A stretch of 12,892 nucleotides of DNA from Pavlovales sp. CCMP2436 (GCA_026770615.1 MU631346.1:477337-490228); one strand, 5' to 3'; positions 1-7,555 are shown, counted from the first letter of the stretch. The notes: a model not told the origin generated them from the letters alone. Numbers and translations: made by a program.

Positions 1-61
1 CTGGCTTGGGCGCCACCGCGCGTGCCGATGGATCTCCGGTAGTGTGCCCGGGCAAGGGCGT

Positions 62-1749
62 TTAGGGAGATGATCTGCTGGTTGCTGTTTGTCGTGTTCC
101 CACGCTGGGCAGCGACGGGGCCAGCGCGCTCAAGCGCGCGAGCAGCAGCTGCGCATGGCCGATTATATGTTGGAGGCTGATTGGAACTCGCCCTGTGAAG
201 AAGAAATGGTCCTCCATTGTGAGCCCTGTGCCTTCTGCGGCTTCGTAAATGTTCAGTCCGCTAGTCGAGTGTGTTTGGATGCTTTTCCCTAGGGTTTTGC
301 GCAGGTCTTTACATCCGCAGCACTTGTGGAACAGGTGGTGAGCTGTTTCTAGGTGTTTGTTCAATCGTCCGATTGATTATCCGCGTCACACAAAGGGCAG
401 GTGTTTACGAATTTCTCTCCGTTAGGTAGCATAATGGCTAAGAGATCAGGACTGTGCCTGGTCTCTCGTTCGTTGAAGTATGCTCCCGCGTGGTGCGTGA
501 GTCCATAGTATAGGATTTTTTCCTCCATCTCCTTTTTATTGAAGCCTTTGTTTCGGAGTGACGTGGTGGATGCGTAGCGCCATTCTAGTTTGTCGTCTGC
601 GATGACAAGATCGCAGCTGCCTGGTTTCGTGTTGGATACTTCATGGGCTCTTGTTTCCTATACTTTGTTATATACCGTATTTTTCACCTTGGCGGGGACT
701 GGCTCTCCGGTGTTGGTGTTTGCAAGTGTTCGTGCAGTTGAGAGGGCTACTCTGGTTGCCGAAAGTTGATGAGCTCCGATGGCTTTCAGGCTTGCTACTC
801 TTTTGGCTCCCATGTCTGCACACGCGTTGAGGATCTGATCTTCGGAGGACAGGCCTACCTTTCTCAGTTTACATTCTGCTTCGGGTTGAATTTGTGAGTG
901 TCCCCGTTTGTGGCTTGTGTGCTCGTCGAGGGTTTTAACGATGTGGATTTGTACTTTTGTAGCGTGTGCCGTTTGGCTTGATACATGTTTGAAGGTTACT
1001 GCGCCTTGGCGTATCTCTATCAGGCGTGTTGCCCGCTCGAACCAGTGAGGATACGATGGGCTTAGTGTCTTTCGTATGGTATCAGAAGAGTCTCGCCATA
1101 TTTCTATTTCCTTGATTATGGATAAGAGGTCCACTAAGATGGTTAGATTCTCTATGGGGTCTGTGCTTCTTAATGCGTAGACTACTGCTGCCCATTCCGC
1201 TGGCTCACTATTTTGTGTCCCCGGGACTGTGCAGAGATAAACTTGGATTTTCGAGTCGCTTGTGCGGAAGGCTGCTGAGGCCCCTGAGGTGTTTGAGTTT
1301 GGCATGTGTGAGCCGTCTGTGGCGATAGTACCTTTGCTAGGTTTCCATAGGGTCCTTCTCATGTTGCTGTCGTTCGGGTCTGAGTGGTATATGGGTCCGT
1401 CGAAGGCAGCCATCATTTCTTTTGGTAAGTGTGCTACCCAGCGTGTCTGTTGATTTGAGTTGACCGCTTTGATGAGCATATCCCGCATTGCTTTGTATAT
1501 GTGTTTGATAGTTGTTTCAGACATCTTGGGTTCTCCTATAGTGTGTTCTCTGTTTTGCATTATTGCCAGAGCTTCTGAGCTCCATAACCTATCCCGGTGT
1601 GTGTTGGTGATTTCCTCTGTTAGTTGTTCTCTTTCTTCGATGGTTCCTCTAAGGATGGCGTGCTCAATTTTGTTGAGGTTCGTATTTGGGTCCTTTGCCG
1701 GATAGGCTGGTTGTGGTGTTATAAATGGTGATGCCTGTGCCCCTGTCAT
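62..1749 (-). pseudogene. Decayed non-LTR (LINE-type) retrotransposon, RNase H plus C-terminal zinc finger
   Basis: Read on the minus strand, this is the 3' part of a LINE polyprotein, whose RNase H would remove RNA from the RNA:DNA hybrid during target-primed reverse transcription. The first open block (1749 to 658, 363 codons) carries an RNase H fold at about residues 140-320: TDGSH (D145), AEWAAVVYAL (E185), ILVDLLSII (D207) and NACADMGAK (D312), so all four acidic positions are kept. A TAG at 658-660 interrupts it. The same frame then stays open to about 363, ending in CPLCDADNQSDD. Reading then moves by one frame and continues with ETAHHLFHKC until a TAA at 62-64, which completes a CCHC-type finger. 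Upstream of 1749 an in-frame TAA precedes the ATG and no reverse transcriptase follows, so the copy is 5'-truncated. The domain calls are from motifs; the pseudogene status is inferred from the two breaks and the missing half. Confidence 0.8.
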
Positions 1750-1804
1750 GCGGCTAGGGTTTTATATCGTTCTGATTTGTTAGATTCTAAAAGTTGAGCC
1801 AGTG

Positions 1805-1830
1805 AGGGGGGGTATAATGGGCTACTTTCT
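1805..1830 (+). repeat. Left terminal inverted repeat (26 bp)
   Basis: Begins with A and seven G followed by TATAATGGGCTACTTTCT. It is the exact reverse complement of 3749-3774. It lies 56 bp from the ATG of the retrotransposon RNase H block, just outside that block's reading frame. Confidence 0.65.
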
Positions 1831-1916
1831 TAATACGCCTGGAACATTCCTGGTCTAAAGGTCACCCAATCAAATACACCGCAAACCCGTCCTAGCCCGC
1901 TAGGTCGTCGCCGATG

Positions 1917-1957
1917 GGTGCGCCTCCGCGAGCCGCCTGCGGGCGCGGAGGCGCACC
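1917..1957 (+). repeat. Perfect 14-bp inverted repeat, 13-nt loop
   Basis: GGTGCGCCTCCGCG at 1917-1930 is exactly complementary to 1944-1957. A further imperfect palindrome built on GCGCACC...GGTGCGC follows at 1951-1978. It sits close to the presumed start of the transposase-like reading frame, about 90 bp inside the left inverted repeat. Confidence 0.6.
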
Positions 1958-3153
1958 TGGGCGCGCGCCTGGGTGCGCTCGCGGGCACGAGCGTGGGCGT
2001 GCGCAAGGTCACGAGCATGCGCGTCCAGCGCGGCATCGCGAGCCGCATCGCCAAGCCGAAGAGCAAGGCGGAGCTGGAGCTCAACAAGGCCAACAAGCGC
2101 GAGGCGGATGCGCAGTACGGCGTGGCGCTCGCGCTCATCCAGACCGACGAGAGGTAGGATGGCGCGCTCGAGCGCGTGCTCAAGCTGCAGAACGCGGACG
2201 GCTCGAAGAAGCGCACGACGATTCAGCGGCTCGCGGCGACGACGAGGCGGAGGCGGCAGACGAGGAGACGACAATATTGGGCTCGCTCGGCAAGCCCGAC
2301 TTTGTAAAGCTGATGGGCATCGCCGTGCAGAAGTTCCAGGACGTCAAGCTCCTCACGGGCGCCTTCGACCGCTGCGGCATCAACCAGGAGGGTTGCTCGG
2401 TGGCGCGCATGAACCAGGAGAAGTTCGTGACGGCCGACCTCCTCTTCAAGGGCACGTCGGCCGGGCGCGCGTAGGAGCTGCTCGCTGCGTCGGGCGCCGG
2501 CGCCTCCGCCGACGCCCCGCTGCTACCGCCGGAGTACGTGCCCACTCCGTCGACGCTCCGCAAGGGCACGCTCGCGGATGCCCAGTACCTGCACCGCGAG
2601 TCGGAGCGTGTCAATGAGAGCCTCCGTGAGCAGCTGCGCGTCCTCAAGTGTGAGAGCAAGCTGCCGCGCCTCACCGACCCCGACATCTTCAAGATGAGGG
2701 AGGCGGGGGTCGGCAAGCGCGCGGCACGTGACCGCAAGAAGGTGACGCAGGACTGTGTCGGCTCGCTTGAGCTCAACCAGGCACTCGAGCTGGTCAAGGG
2801 CAAGCACGCAGATGAGGCGGCGGAAGCGCGGTGCAAGGTGATCGAGCGCGCGCGGCGCACGGCGGAGAAGGAGAACAAGGACGCGGAGGCCGACGCTAAA
2901 AAGAAGGGCAAGGCGGACGATCTCGCGCTACTCGAGGACCTACTTCGCGTGTAGGGAGGCCCGTGACGACGCAGCCGCGGCTGACGGCGGTGCGTGCGCG
3001 TGCGGCGCGGGCTCCGTCGACAAGTGCCTCAATCACTCGCTCAAGTTCTGCGGCCAGTGCAAGACTGTGAAGCGCTCGGTCTGTAACGCGAAGGCGTGCG
3101 TGGCCGCGCGCGCGTCCATTGTGCCCCTCGCTGCCAGTGGTGCTGCCCAGTGA
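1918..3153 (+). pseudogene. Broken transposase-like gene, HTH start, DDE_1-like end, coiled helix, Cys-rich tail
   Basis: Assembled from three stretches. In one frame (about 1918-2235) a basic segment leads to ERVLKLQNADGSKKRTTIQR, resembling a helix-turn-helix DNA-binding start; it is cut by TAG at 2155-2157. A second frame (about 2235-2940) gives DFVKLMGIAVQKF and LLTGAFDRCGINQEG, resembling the 'SFKKCGI' end of the DDE_1 domain in pogo-like transposases, then a charged, probably helical region rich in Lys, Glu and Ala; it is cut by TAG at 2472-2474. At about 2940 reading shifts again to a Cys-rich tail (CACGAGSVDKC, FCGQCK, VCNAKAC) ending at TGA 3151-3153. The D, D and E/D catalytic region expected between start and end is absent. 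The breaks are direct observation; the family is an inference from short motifs and could be wrong. Confidence 0.5.
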
Positions 3154-3748
3154 GGTACTACTGACTGTGGGCGAATGGCTAGGCGGGGGCACACCTGGGT
3201 TCAGTGTTCAAGTGTGTGTGTGTGTGTGTGTGCGTCTGATAAAAAAAAAAAATTATCATTTTTTAGATGAGGCGCCTTTGAGCGACCCGTCCGTCAGCCC
3301 TTCACAATGAGCACACACGGCATTCCAAGGACCTTGCGGAGTGCGCCTGAGCACACGCCGCGTAAAGACTGACTGAAGCGCCCTACAGTAAATTGCCCCT
3401 TTTTTGCACGAAAAGCGGCCTCCAGTAGCACCCCTAGACGGGGACTAATACCGCCTATTAGGGCCGCGCGCGTCCTTAAATGGGCTGACACAATCAAGTA
3501 ACTTGCACACCCGGCACCCCAACCCAATTGGCGCGAATTTACCCCCAGTTGTAGGCGCGCACTTACGAAAGTGTCAAAATACCCCCAAAACATGGTCCGG
3601 GCGTCAATTTCAGAGGGCTAGCGTGCTCGACCCGCGTGTCTTCTCGGGGCGCCGAGTCAGCAGGAAGATGCGCTATGCTACAGAGAACTCAGCCGACCCG
3701 AGCGCGGCCTTCATCGGGCCGCCAGCGGCCCGCCCGCGGCCCGCCCGT
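3154..3748. other. Non-coding interior of the inverted-repeat element
   Basis: No convincing coding sequence. It holds a GT microsatellite and an A-run near 3212-3252, then GC-rich sequence. A block near 3395-3430 is a diverged relative of sequence just right of the element (3768-3797). Confidence 0.5.
3212..3252 (+). repeat. (GT)n microsatellite followed by A12
   Basis: Uninterrupted GT/TG repeat at 3212-3232, a short spacer, then twelve A at 3241-3252 followed by ATTATCATTTTTT. It lies about 60 bp after the last stop of the transposase-like gene. Confidence 0.9.
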
Positions 3749-3774
3749 AGAAAGTAGCCCATTATACCCCCCCT
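3749..3774 (-). repeat. Right terminal inverted repeat (26 bp)
   Basis: Exact reverse complement of 1805-1830. It is followed on the plus strand by a T-run and the block CCCGAAAAGCGACCTCC. A diverged relative of that block (CACGAAAAGCGGCCTCC) lies inside the element at about 3406-3422, so the right flank itself is repetitive. Confidence 0.65.
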
Positions 3775-4065
3775 TTTTTAAGGCCCGAAAAGCGACCTCC
3801 AAAAACCGACCAAGACCCGGACTCAATCACTACCCAAAAATCACGCGCCTCCGGTTGGGAACTCGCAAGACTCTAGGGCTTGCCCCACCCCAGCCCCGAC
3901 CCTGTTCGAGTGAATTGAGCCTTAGTTTTGGACCTCCCGAAAAACCAGCCCATTTTACCCCCCCAAACTGTATGTACAGTACTTCGCGCAAACTTTTTAT
4001 GCGGAAGCGCACGGGGGGGGGGTGGGGCGTCGCTCGGGATCACCGATTTTTTGTCTGCCCCGGGT

Positions 4066-4135
4066 GCGCCCCACCTGGGGTATCACCTTCGGGGCTCACG
4101 CCCCAGGTGCGACTATCACGCCCGGGGTGTTAGTA
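4066..4135 (+). repeat. GC-rich palindromic module, copy A
   Basis: Contains CACCTGGGG at 4072-4080 and its complement CCCCAGGTG at 4101-4109, each followed shortly by TATCAC. It aligns with copy B about 350 bp downstream. Confidence 0.6.
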
Positions 4136-4404
4136 CTAAGCCAGTTAGTTAGTGTGCATTTTTAAAAGCATATCTTCGGCCTCCTTATAGGCGCGTCATT
4201 TTGTAGCCCCCCGACTCCCATTGCCCTTCTGTAGAGTGGATAGTTCAATGTTATTTTGGAGGTAATTAATGCAGCCTGGGGGGTACGTTCAACGTTATGC
4301 GCTGCAGGCGGAGAAAAACTAATGTACATAGGGGTTTACGAGGATATTTAAATTTTATATATATTAAAGTATTTATAGCCTCACCTCGGGTTGATCACCT
4401 GGTC

Positions 4405-4490
4405 CGAGGTGTGCCACAGGTGGGGCACACCTGGGGTTATCACAGCAGCGGTCTATGGCCCCGTGTGCGGCTATCACAGTGATGCCCGAG
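4405..4490 (+). repeat. GC-rich palindromic module, copy B
   Basis: Shares CACCTGGGG, two TATCAC blocks and GTGCGRCTATCAC spacing with copy A. It also carries its own inverted repeat, AGGTGTGCC at 4407-4415 with GGCACACCT at 4424-4432. The two copies are clearly related but diverged. Confidence 0.6.
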
Positions 4491-4544
4491 CGAGCCCCCC
4501 CCCCCCTTGCGCGCGCTTCCGCATATAGCACATCGGATGACATC

Positions 4545-4626
4545 AATGGCTAGCCTGCACTGGCCATTTCCATAAATTTCATACAGGCTGCCTGGAGTAT
4601 TTAAAGCGGCAGCCTGTGCAGGCTAA
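4545..4626 (+). repeat. Nested inverted repeats around TATTTAAA
   Basis: Outer arms TAGCCTGCAC (4551-4560) and GTGCAGGCTA (4616-4625) are perfectly complementary. Inner arms ACAGGCTGCC (4583-4592) and GGCAGCCTGT (4608-4617) are also perfect and enclose a 15-nt loop containing TATTTAAA. A third small palindrome (AATGGC...GCCATT) overlaps the left arm. A promoter role for the TATA-like box is possible but nothing supported is encoded directly downstream. Confidence 0.65.
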
Positions 4627-4671
4627 GCAATGGCGGCGAGATGGACCTTTTGATACAACCAACTTAGGGTG

Positions 4672-4750
4672 AGCCCGAGAGCTCTGGTAGCAGCAAAGAA
4701 GCAGGGAGTACGCCCCTGGTAGAAGTACCCCTCGGTAGAAGGCTGGAGAT
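4672..4750 (+). repeat. Direct repeat flanking the tandem array, left copy
   Basis: Blocks CCGAGAGCTCTGGTAG, GTAGAAGTACCCC and GAAGGCTGGAGAT recur in the same order at 5600-5653. Relative to the right copy this one has about 30 extra bases after the first block. A partial third copy (CCGAGAGCTCTG) follows at about 4755. Confidence 0.6.
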
Positions 4751-4823
4751 GAATCCGAGAGCTCTGTTACAGATACAGAAATCGGGCGAGAATGGAACTT
4801 TTTTAAAAAGTTGCAAAAGTCAA

Positions 4824-4845
4824 CAAAAGTTAGGACTAACTTTTG
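4824..4845 (+). repeat. Perfect 10-bp hairpin, 2-nt loop
   Basis: CAAAAGTTAG at 4824-4833 and CTAACTTTTG at 4836-4845, separated by GA. A second ACTTTTGGTCG follows within 30 bp. Confidence 0.7.
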
Positions 4846-4870
4846 GTCGACCAAGTCAGTGACTTTTGGT

Positions 4871-4888
4871 CGCCACCGCGCGGTGGCG
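4871..4888 (+). repeat. Perfect 18-bp palindrome at the array boundary
   Basis: CGCCACCGCGCGGTGGCG equals its own reverse complement and ends exactly where the first 205-bp tandem unit begins. Confidence 0.8.
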
Positions 4889-5353
4889 GAGACGCCGCTC
4901 AAGGCTACCAAGGCTACGACAACGATGCTGCTCCGTGCGGCCGCCGCAGTGTGCGCGCTCGTAGCGTTGCGATGCTGTCCACTTGAGGTACTCGCTGGCA
5001 CCTCTCGACCACCCGTCTCGCTCGGGTCCTCAAGTGGATGTGGCGTCGCGCGCTGCGGAGGGCACTGCTGCGCGCGGCGGCGGGCCGCACGCGGAGACGC
5101 CGCTCAAGGCTGCCAAGGCTACGACGATGCTGCTCCCTGCGGCCGCCGCAGTGTGCGCGCTCGCAGCGTCACGATGCTGTCCACTTGAGGTACTCGCTGG
5201 CACCTCTCGACCACCTGTCTCGCTCGGGTCCTCAAGTGGATGTTCGTCGCGCGCTTGCGGAGGGCGCTGCTGCGTGCGGCGGCGGGCCGCACACGGAGTC
5301 GCCGCTCAAAGCTACCAAGGCTACAAAGACGATGCTGCTCCCTGAGGCCGCCA
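4889..5353 (+). repeat. Tandem array, about 2.3 units of 205 and 202 bp
   Basis: Units start at 4889, 5094 and 5296 (partial, to about 5353), each at GAGACGCCGCTCAA or a close variant. The two full copies share TCCACTTGAGG and its perfect complement CCTCAAGTGGA near their middles, so each could form a long-loop hairpin. Both periods leave remainder 1 on division by three, so the translation frame moves at every unit. The apparent proteins across it (Ala- and Cys-rich, beginning MLLRAAAAVCAL) are therefore probably not real. Confidence 0.85.
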
Positions 5354-5412
5354 CGGCAGGGCTGCGGCGGCCGAGGCGCGGCCGAGCTGGGGCGTGGGGG
5401 CCGGGGCGCACA

Positions 5413-5436
5413 CACTCACACCCTTTGGTGTGAGTG
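5413..5436 (+). repeat. Perfect 10-bp hairpin, 4-nt loop
   Basis: CACTCACACC (5413-5422), loop CTTT, GGTGTGAGTG (5427-5436). It lies about 60 bp beyond the tandem array. It does not match the histone 3'-end stem-loop consensus. Confidence 0.75.
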
Positions 5437-5500
5437 CTGGTGCATGAGGGTTTGGGTCGATCGCTCGACCTCAGCCTGACGTCGACCAAGCCAGTGGCTG

Positions 5501-5584
5501 AACAACACCTGTTGAACCATGCTGAGCCGCTAATATATATACAACAACACCTGTTGAACCATGCTGAGCCGCTTTATATATAGT
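5501..5584 (+). repeat. 42-bp tandem duplication
   Basis: The first 31 bases of each unit are identical (AACAACACCTGTTGAACCAT then GCTGAGCCGCT) at 5501-5531 and 5543-5573. Each is followed by a short TATATATA-type tract that differs slightly. Confidence 0.9.
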
Positions 5585-5599
5585 TACGCGCCGCGGATA

Positions 5600-5653
5600 A
5601 ACCCGGGAGCTCTCCGGTAGAAGTACCCCATTGGTATGTAGAAGGCTGAAGAT
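5600..5653 (+). repeat. Direct repeat flanking the tandem array, right copy
   Basis: Carries GGGAGCTCTCCGGTAG, GTAGAAGTACCCC and GAAGGCTGAAGAT in the same order and strand as 4672-4750. The pair brackets the tandem array, hairpins and 42-bp duplication. Confidence 0.6.
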
Positions 5654-5659
5654 TAAAGG

Positions 5660-6650
5660 GGAAGAATATAAAATATAAGAATAATAATACTTTCATTTTA
5701 TGATGCCGCATGCATACTTGCCGAAAGCTAGCTATTGCTTTTGTTCTTGCAATGCATTGAAATTTGTATTGCCGGGTGCCAAGACCAAATGTGAAATGTG
5801 GCAATGATGTGTGTGTGTAGGGGGGGGTATCTTCGATGGCATTAAACTAACAAAATGTTCGCTAGAATTTTATATGTCTGAATATTATTCTAAAATTAAG
5901 TCATATTTTTAACCTTGACTATGTTCATATAATTAAAGAATTTGCGTACAGCGTAACTGGTTGAAGTTCTATTCGACGTTTGATTAAAGTTTACTACCTT
6001 TACTAACTAGTTATTTAGTTACTTAGTTTATCGGTCCCATCCCTTGTCCTTTCCGAAAAGATATTTATTCTTTGTAAAAAAACGCACTCGGCACGCTGTA
6101 GCCGACGAACCGCGCGGCGGGGACCCAGAGTCACCGCACATCGCCGTGGACGCCACGGCATGGGGATTTCCAGGAATCTATCAGATCGACGATGCGGCCT
6201 CCCGTTCGTCCGTTATGATCTCTTGAAATCACTGAAACAAAACCCAGAAATTTCAGTATGGGGGCCGATTTTCGGACATGTGGGCGCACGTGCCAGCAGC
6301 TTGCCAGCGCATCGACGTGGACCTGCTCTAAGCGGAGGGGGGGCTCGGCGTGGTGAAGGGGGTAGCCTAGACAACTCTATATGTGATGTGTTTGGCTCAC
6401 CCCTGGTGCAGCCCTAGGGGCAATTAGTCGCCATGCATCCTATCGGCCATTCCTGTCCAATGGCAATATCCTTTCACTTTAGGATCTCTGTCACTTTAAT
6501 TAGTTTTAGTATTTATTTAATTATGTTAAATTAGTTATTGCGTGCTCAACGAAGGGTCGAGTCGTTTTATTTGCCTCTTGAGCCCCTAGATTCCAAGCCT
6601 CAGCCCTGGAGCACGAAATAAAGGTACGCAGCGACTGTGTGGCGGCCCGC
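5660..6650. other. AT-rich to mixed intergenic DNA, no gene seen
   Basis: From 5660 to about 6080 the sequence is AT-rich with a short GT repeat and G7 near 5808-5827. From 6100 to 6420 it becomes GC-rich with short open frames on both strands that show no recognisable motif or splice pattern. An AATAAA at 6617-6622 cannot be tied to a gene. Confidence 0.5.
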
Positions 6651-6673
6651 ATCCTTTGACTTTGTCAAAGGAT
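6651..6673 (+). repeat. Perfect 10-bp hairpin, 3-nt loop
   Basis: ATCCTTTGAC (6651-6660), loop TTT, GTCAAAGGAT (6664-6673). Confidence 0.75.
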
Positions 6674-6791
6674 TAAACAGGATTTAGTAATAGGATTGGA
6701 TTTGGGACGGTTACTCAAAAAATTCAAATAAATACTCAACAACATGAATTCCAGACGCTTAATTAGCGGCTATACCTAATAATACCCGTTC

Positions 6792-6860
6792 CTACATAAC
6801 GTTCAGGCGAGTCACAGCAAAGTCCACGTCGTTCGGGGCCAATCGCGTACTCGATGCCAT
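6792..6860 (-). CDS. Possible small open frame (22 codons), uncertain
   Basis: ATG at 6860-6858 and TAG at 6794-6792 enclose a frame containing LAPNDVDFAVTRLNVM with mostly G or C at third positions. It lies downstream of, and on the same strand as, the three-exon block at 7005-7555. It could be a stray exon or chance; there is no homology evidence. Confidence 0.15.
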   Translation of the reverse strand: MASSTRLAPNDVDFAVTRLNVM

Positions 6861-6949
6861 CACACTAATAAAATAAAAATCGCCATTGGACTCGGCGCCG
6901 AGCTCTCATGGGCTCCCGCGTTCTGCCCACTGAACGCCTTTCTCTTGAT

Positions 6950-6966
6950 AGTTGCGATTCGCAACT
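6950..6966 (+). repeat. Perfect 7-bp hairpin, 3-nt loop
   Basis: AGTTGCG, loop ATT, CGCAACT. It lies just downstream (minus-strand sense) of the stop of the three-exon gene, so it would fall in its 3' UTR if transcribed that far. Confidence 0.55.
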
Positions 6967-7004
6967 CTCACGAACACGGGCATGTGAAGCCCGACACGTT
7001 GCCG

Positions 7005-7555
7005 TCAGTTCTCCTGGTCCTCCTGCTGGTGCTCCCAGTAATTCTCGCATGCCCCCTTCAGGCACAAGTGCGCGGGGTAGAGACGCAAGGGAATGAGAAA
7101 CGAGAGAGAGGTCGGGCGTTGAAGAGAATGATGCACACCTTCACGGCAGCGCGAGCCCTGCTTGCTCTCGCGTTCTGCCCGCCTAGGTTGGGCGTTAGGT
7201 CGTAGTCGCGATGAGACGCAAGGTATGTAAAGTCGGTCTGCTTGGCGAAGTCTACGGGGTCACCGCACGCGACGCTGTAAACGGGCTTCCCGCGGCCAAT
7301 GCCTTGGATACCACCCGTGATGGTATCGATGACGTTGTGCGAGAGCGACTCGCAAATGTTCGGCACTGTCTCGATGCGCGTGAGGTATGACTGGTAGACC
7401 ATCGCCTGGTTGAGGGGGGGGGGGGGGGTTAGGCGAGCACCGGGGAGTGAGCGTAGGAGCGAGCGGGGCGGCGGCGGATGGGGCGACTGGCACCTGGTTC
7501 GGGTTGTTGTAGGAAAAGAAGCACGAGAAGCCGAGCTGGCTGCCGCTAAACGCCA
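7005..7555 (-). CDS. Three-exon 3' end of an unrecognised protein gene
   Basis: Three minus-strand blocks join in phase. Exon 7555-7494 encodes AFSGSQLGFSCFFSYNNPNQ and ends CAG|GTGCCA. Exon 7405-7139 (89 codons) runs from AMVYQSYLTRIETVPN through GGIQGIGRGKPVYSVACGD to ARAAVK and ends AAG|GTGTGC. Exon 7055-7005 encodes ACENYWEHQQEDQEN before TGA at 7007-7005. Introns are 88 nt (7493-7406, with a 15-base poly-C tract before CTCAACCAG) and 83 nt (7138-7056, pyrimidine-rich then TGAAG). Third codon positions favour G/C. The first exon here starts in phase 1 after GTGTGCAG, so at least one upstream exon is expected but was not placed. I do not recognise the family, so no function is given. The last donor/acceptor pair is less certain than the first intron. 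Confidence 0.55.
7414..7428 (+). repeat. G15 homopolymer (poly-C tract of a minus-strand intron)
   Basis: Fifteen consecutive G. On the minus strand it forms the polypyrimidine tract directly before the CTCAACCAG acceptor of the 88-nt intron. Confidence 0.8.

Larger units (their letters stand above)
1805..3774 (+). mobile_element. Terminal-inverted-repeat DNA transposon, internally deleted (candidate)
   Basis: A perfect 26-bp sequence occurs at 3749-3774 (starting AGAAAGTAGCCCATTATACC and ending in seven C and a T) and as its exact reverse complement at 1805-1830. The two copies face each other like terminal inverted repeats and enclose 1.97 kb. The interior holds a plus-strand decayed gene with transposase-like ends (separate entry) and about 600 bp of non-coding DNA. 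Pairing does not continue inside the 26 bp, and I see no clear target-site duplication outside. The repeat pair is observed; the transposon reading is inferred from repeat orientation plus content. The alternative is chance capture of two copies of a dispersed repeat. Confidence 0.5.
3775..4540. other. Repeat-rich intergenic DNA
   Basis: No supported gene. It contains a degenerate relative of the element's inverted repeat (about 3943-3966, CCAGCCCATTTTACCCCCCC), a G10 run at 4013-4022, two diverged GC-rich palindromic modules and a C12 run at 4495-4506. Confidence 0.6.

Noticed and set aside
1830..2911. Long Arg-, Ala- and Ser-rich open frames antisense or out of frame to the transposase-like gene
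   Set aside because: They are GC-rich shadows; the plus-strand readings carry the motifs and continue sensibly across the stops.
3181..3260. Poly(A) tail of a retroposed transcript at the A12 run
   Set aside because: A-run follows a GT microsatellite, there is no target duplication, and it lies inside the inverted-repeat element.
4811..5433. Overlapping Ala/Cys-rich proteins with a signal-peptide-like start
   Set aside because: They run through a tandem array whose 205- and 202-bp units change frame each time, so the repeated protein blocks come from DNA duplication.
5413..5436. Histone-type 3'-end stem-loop
   Set aside because: The stem is 10 bp with loop CTTT, unlike the conserved 6-bp histone stem, and no histone gene is nearby.
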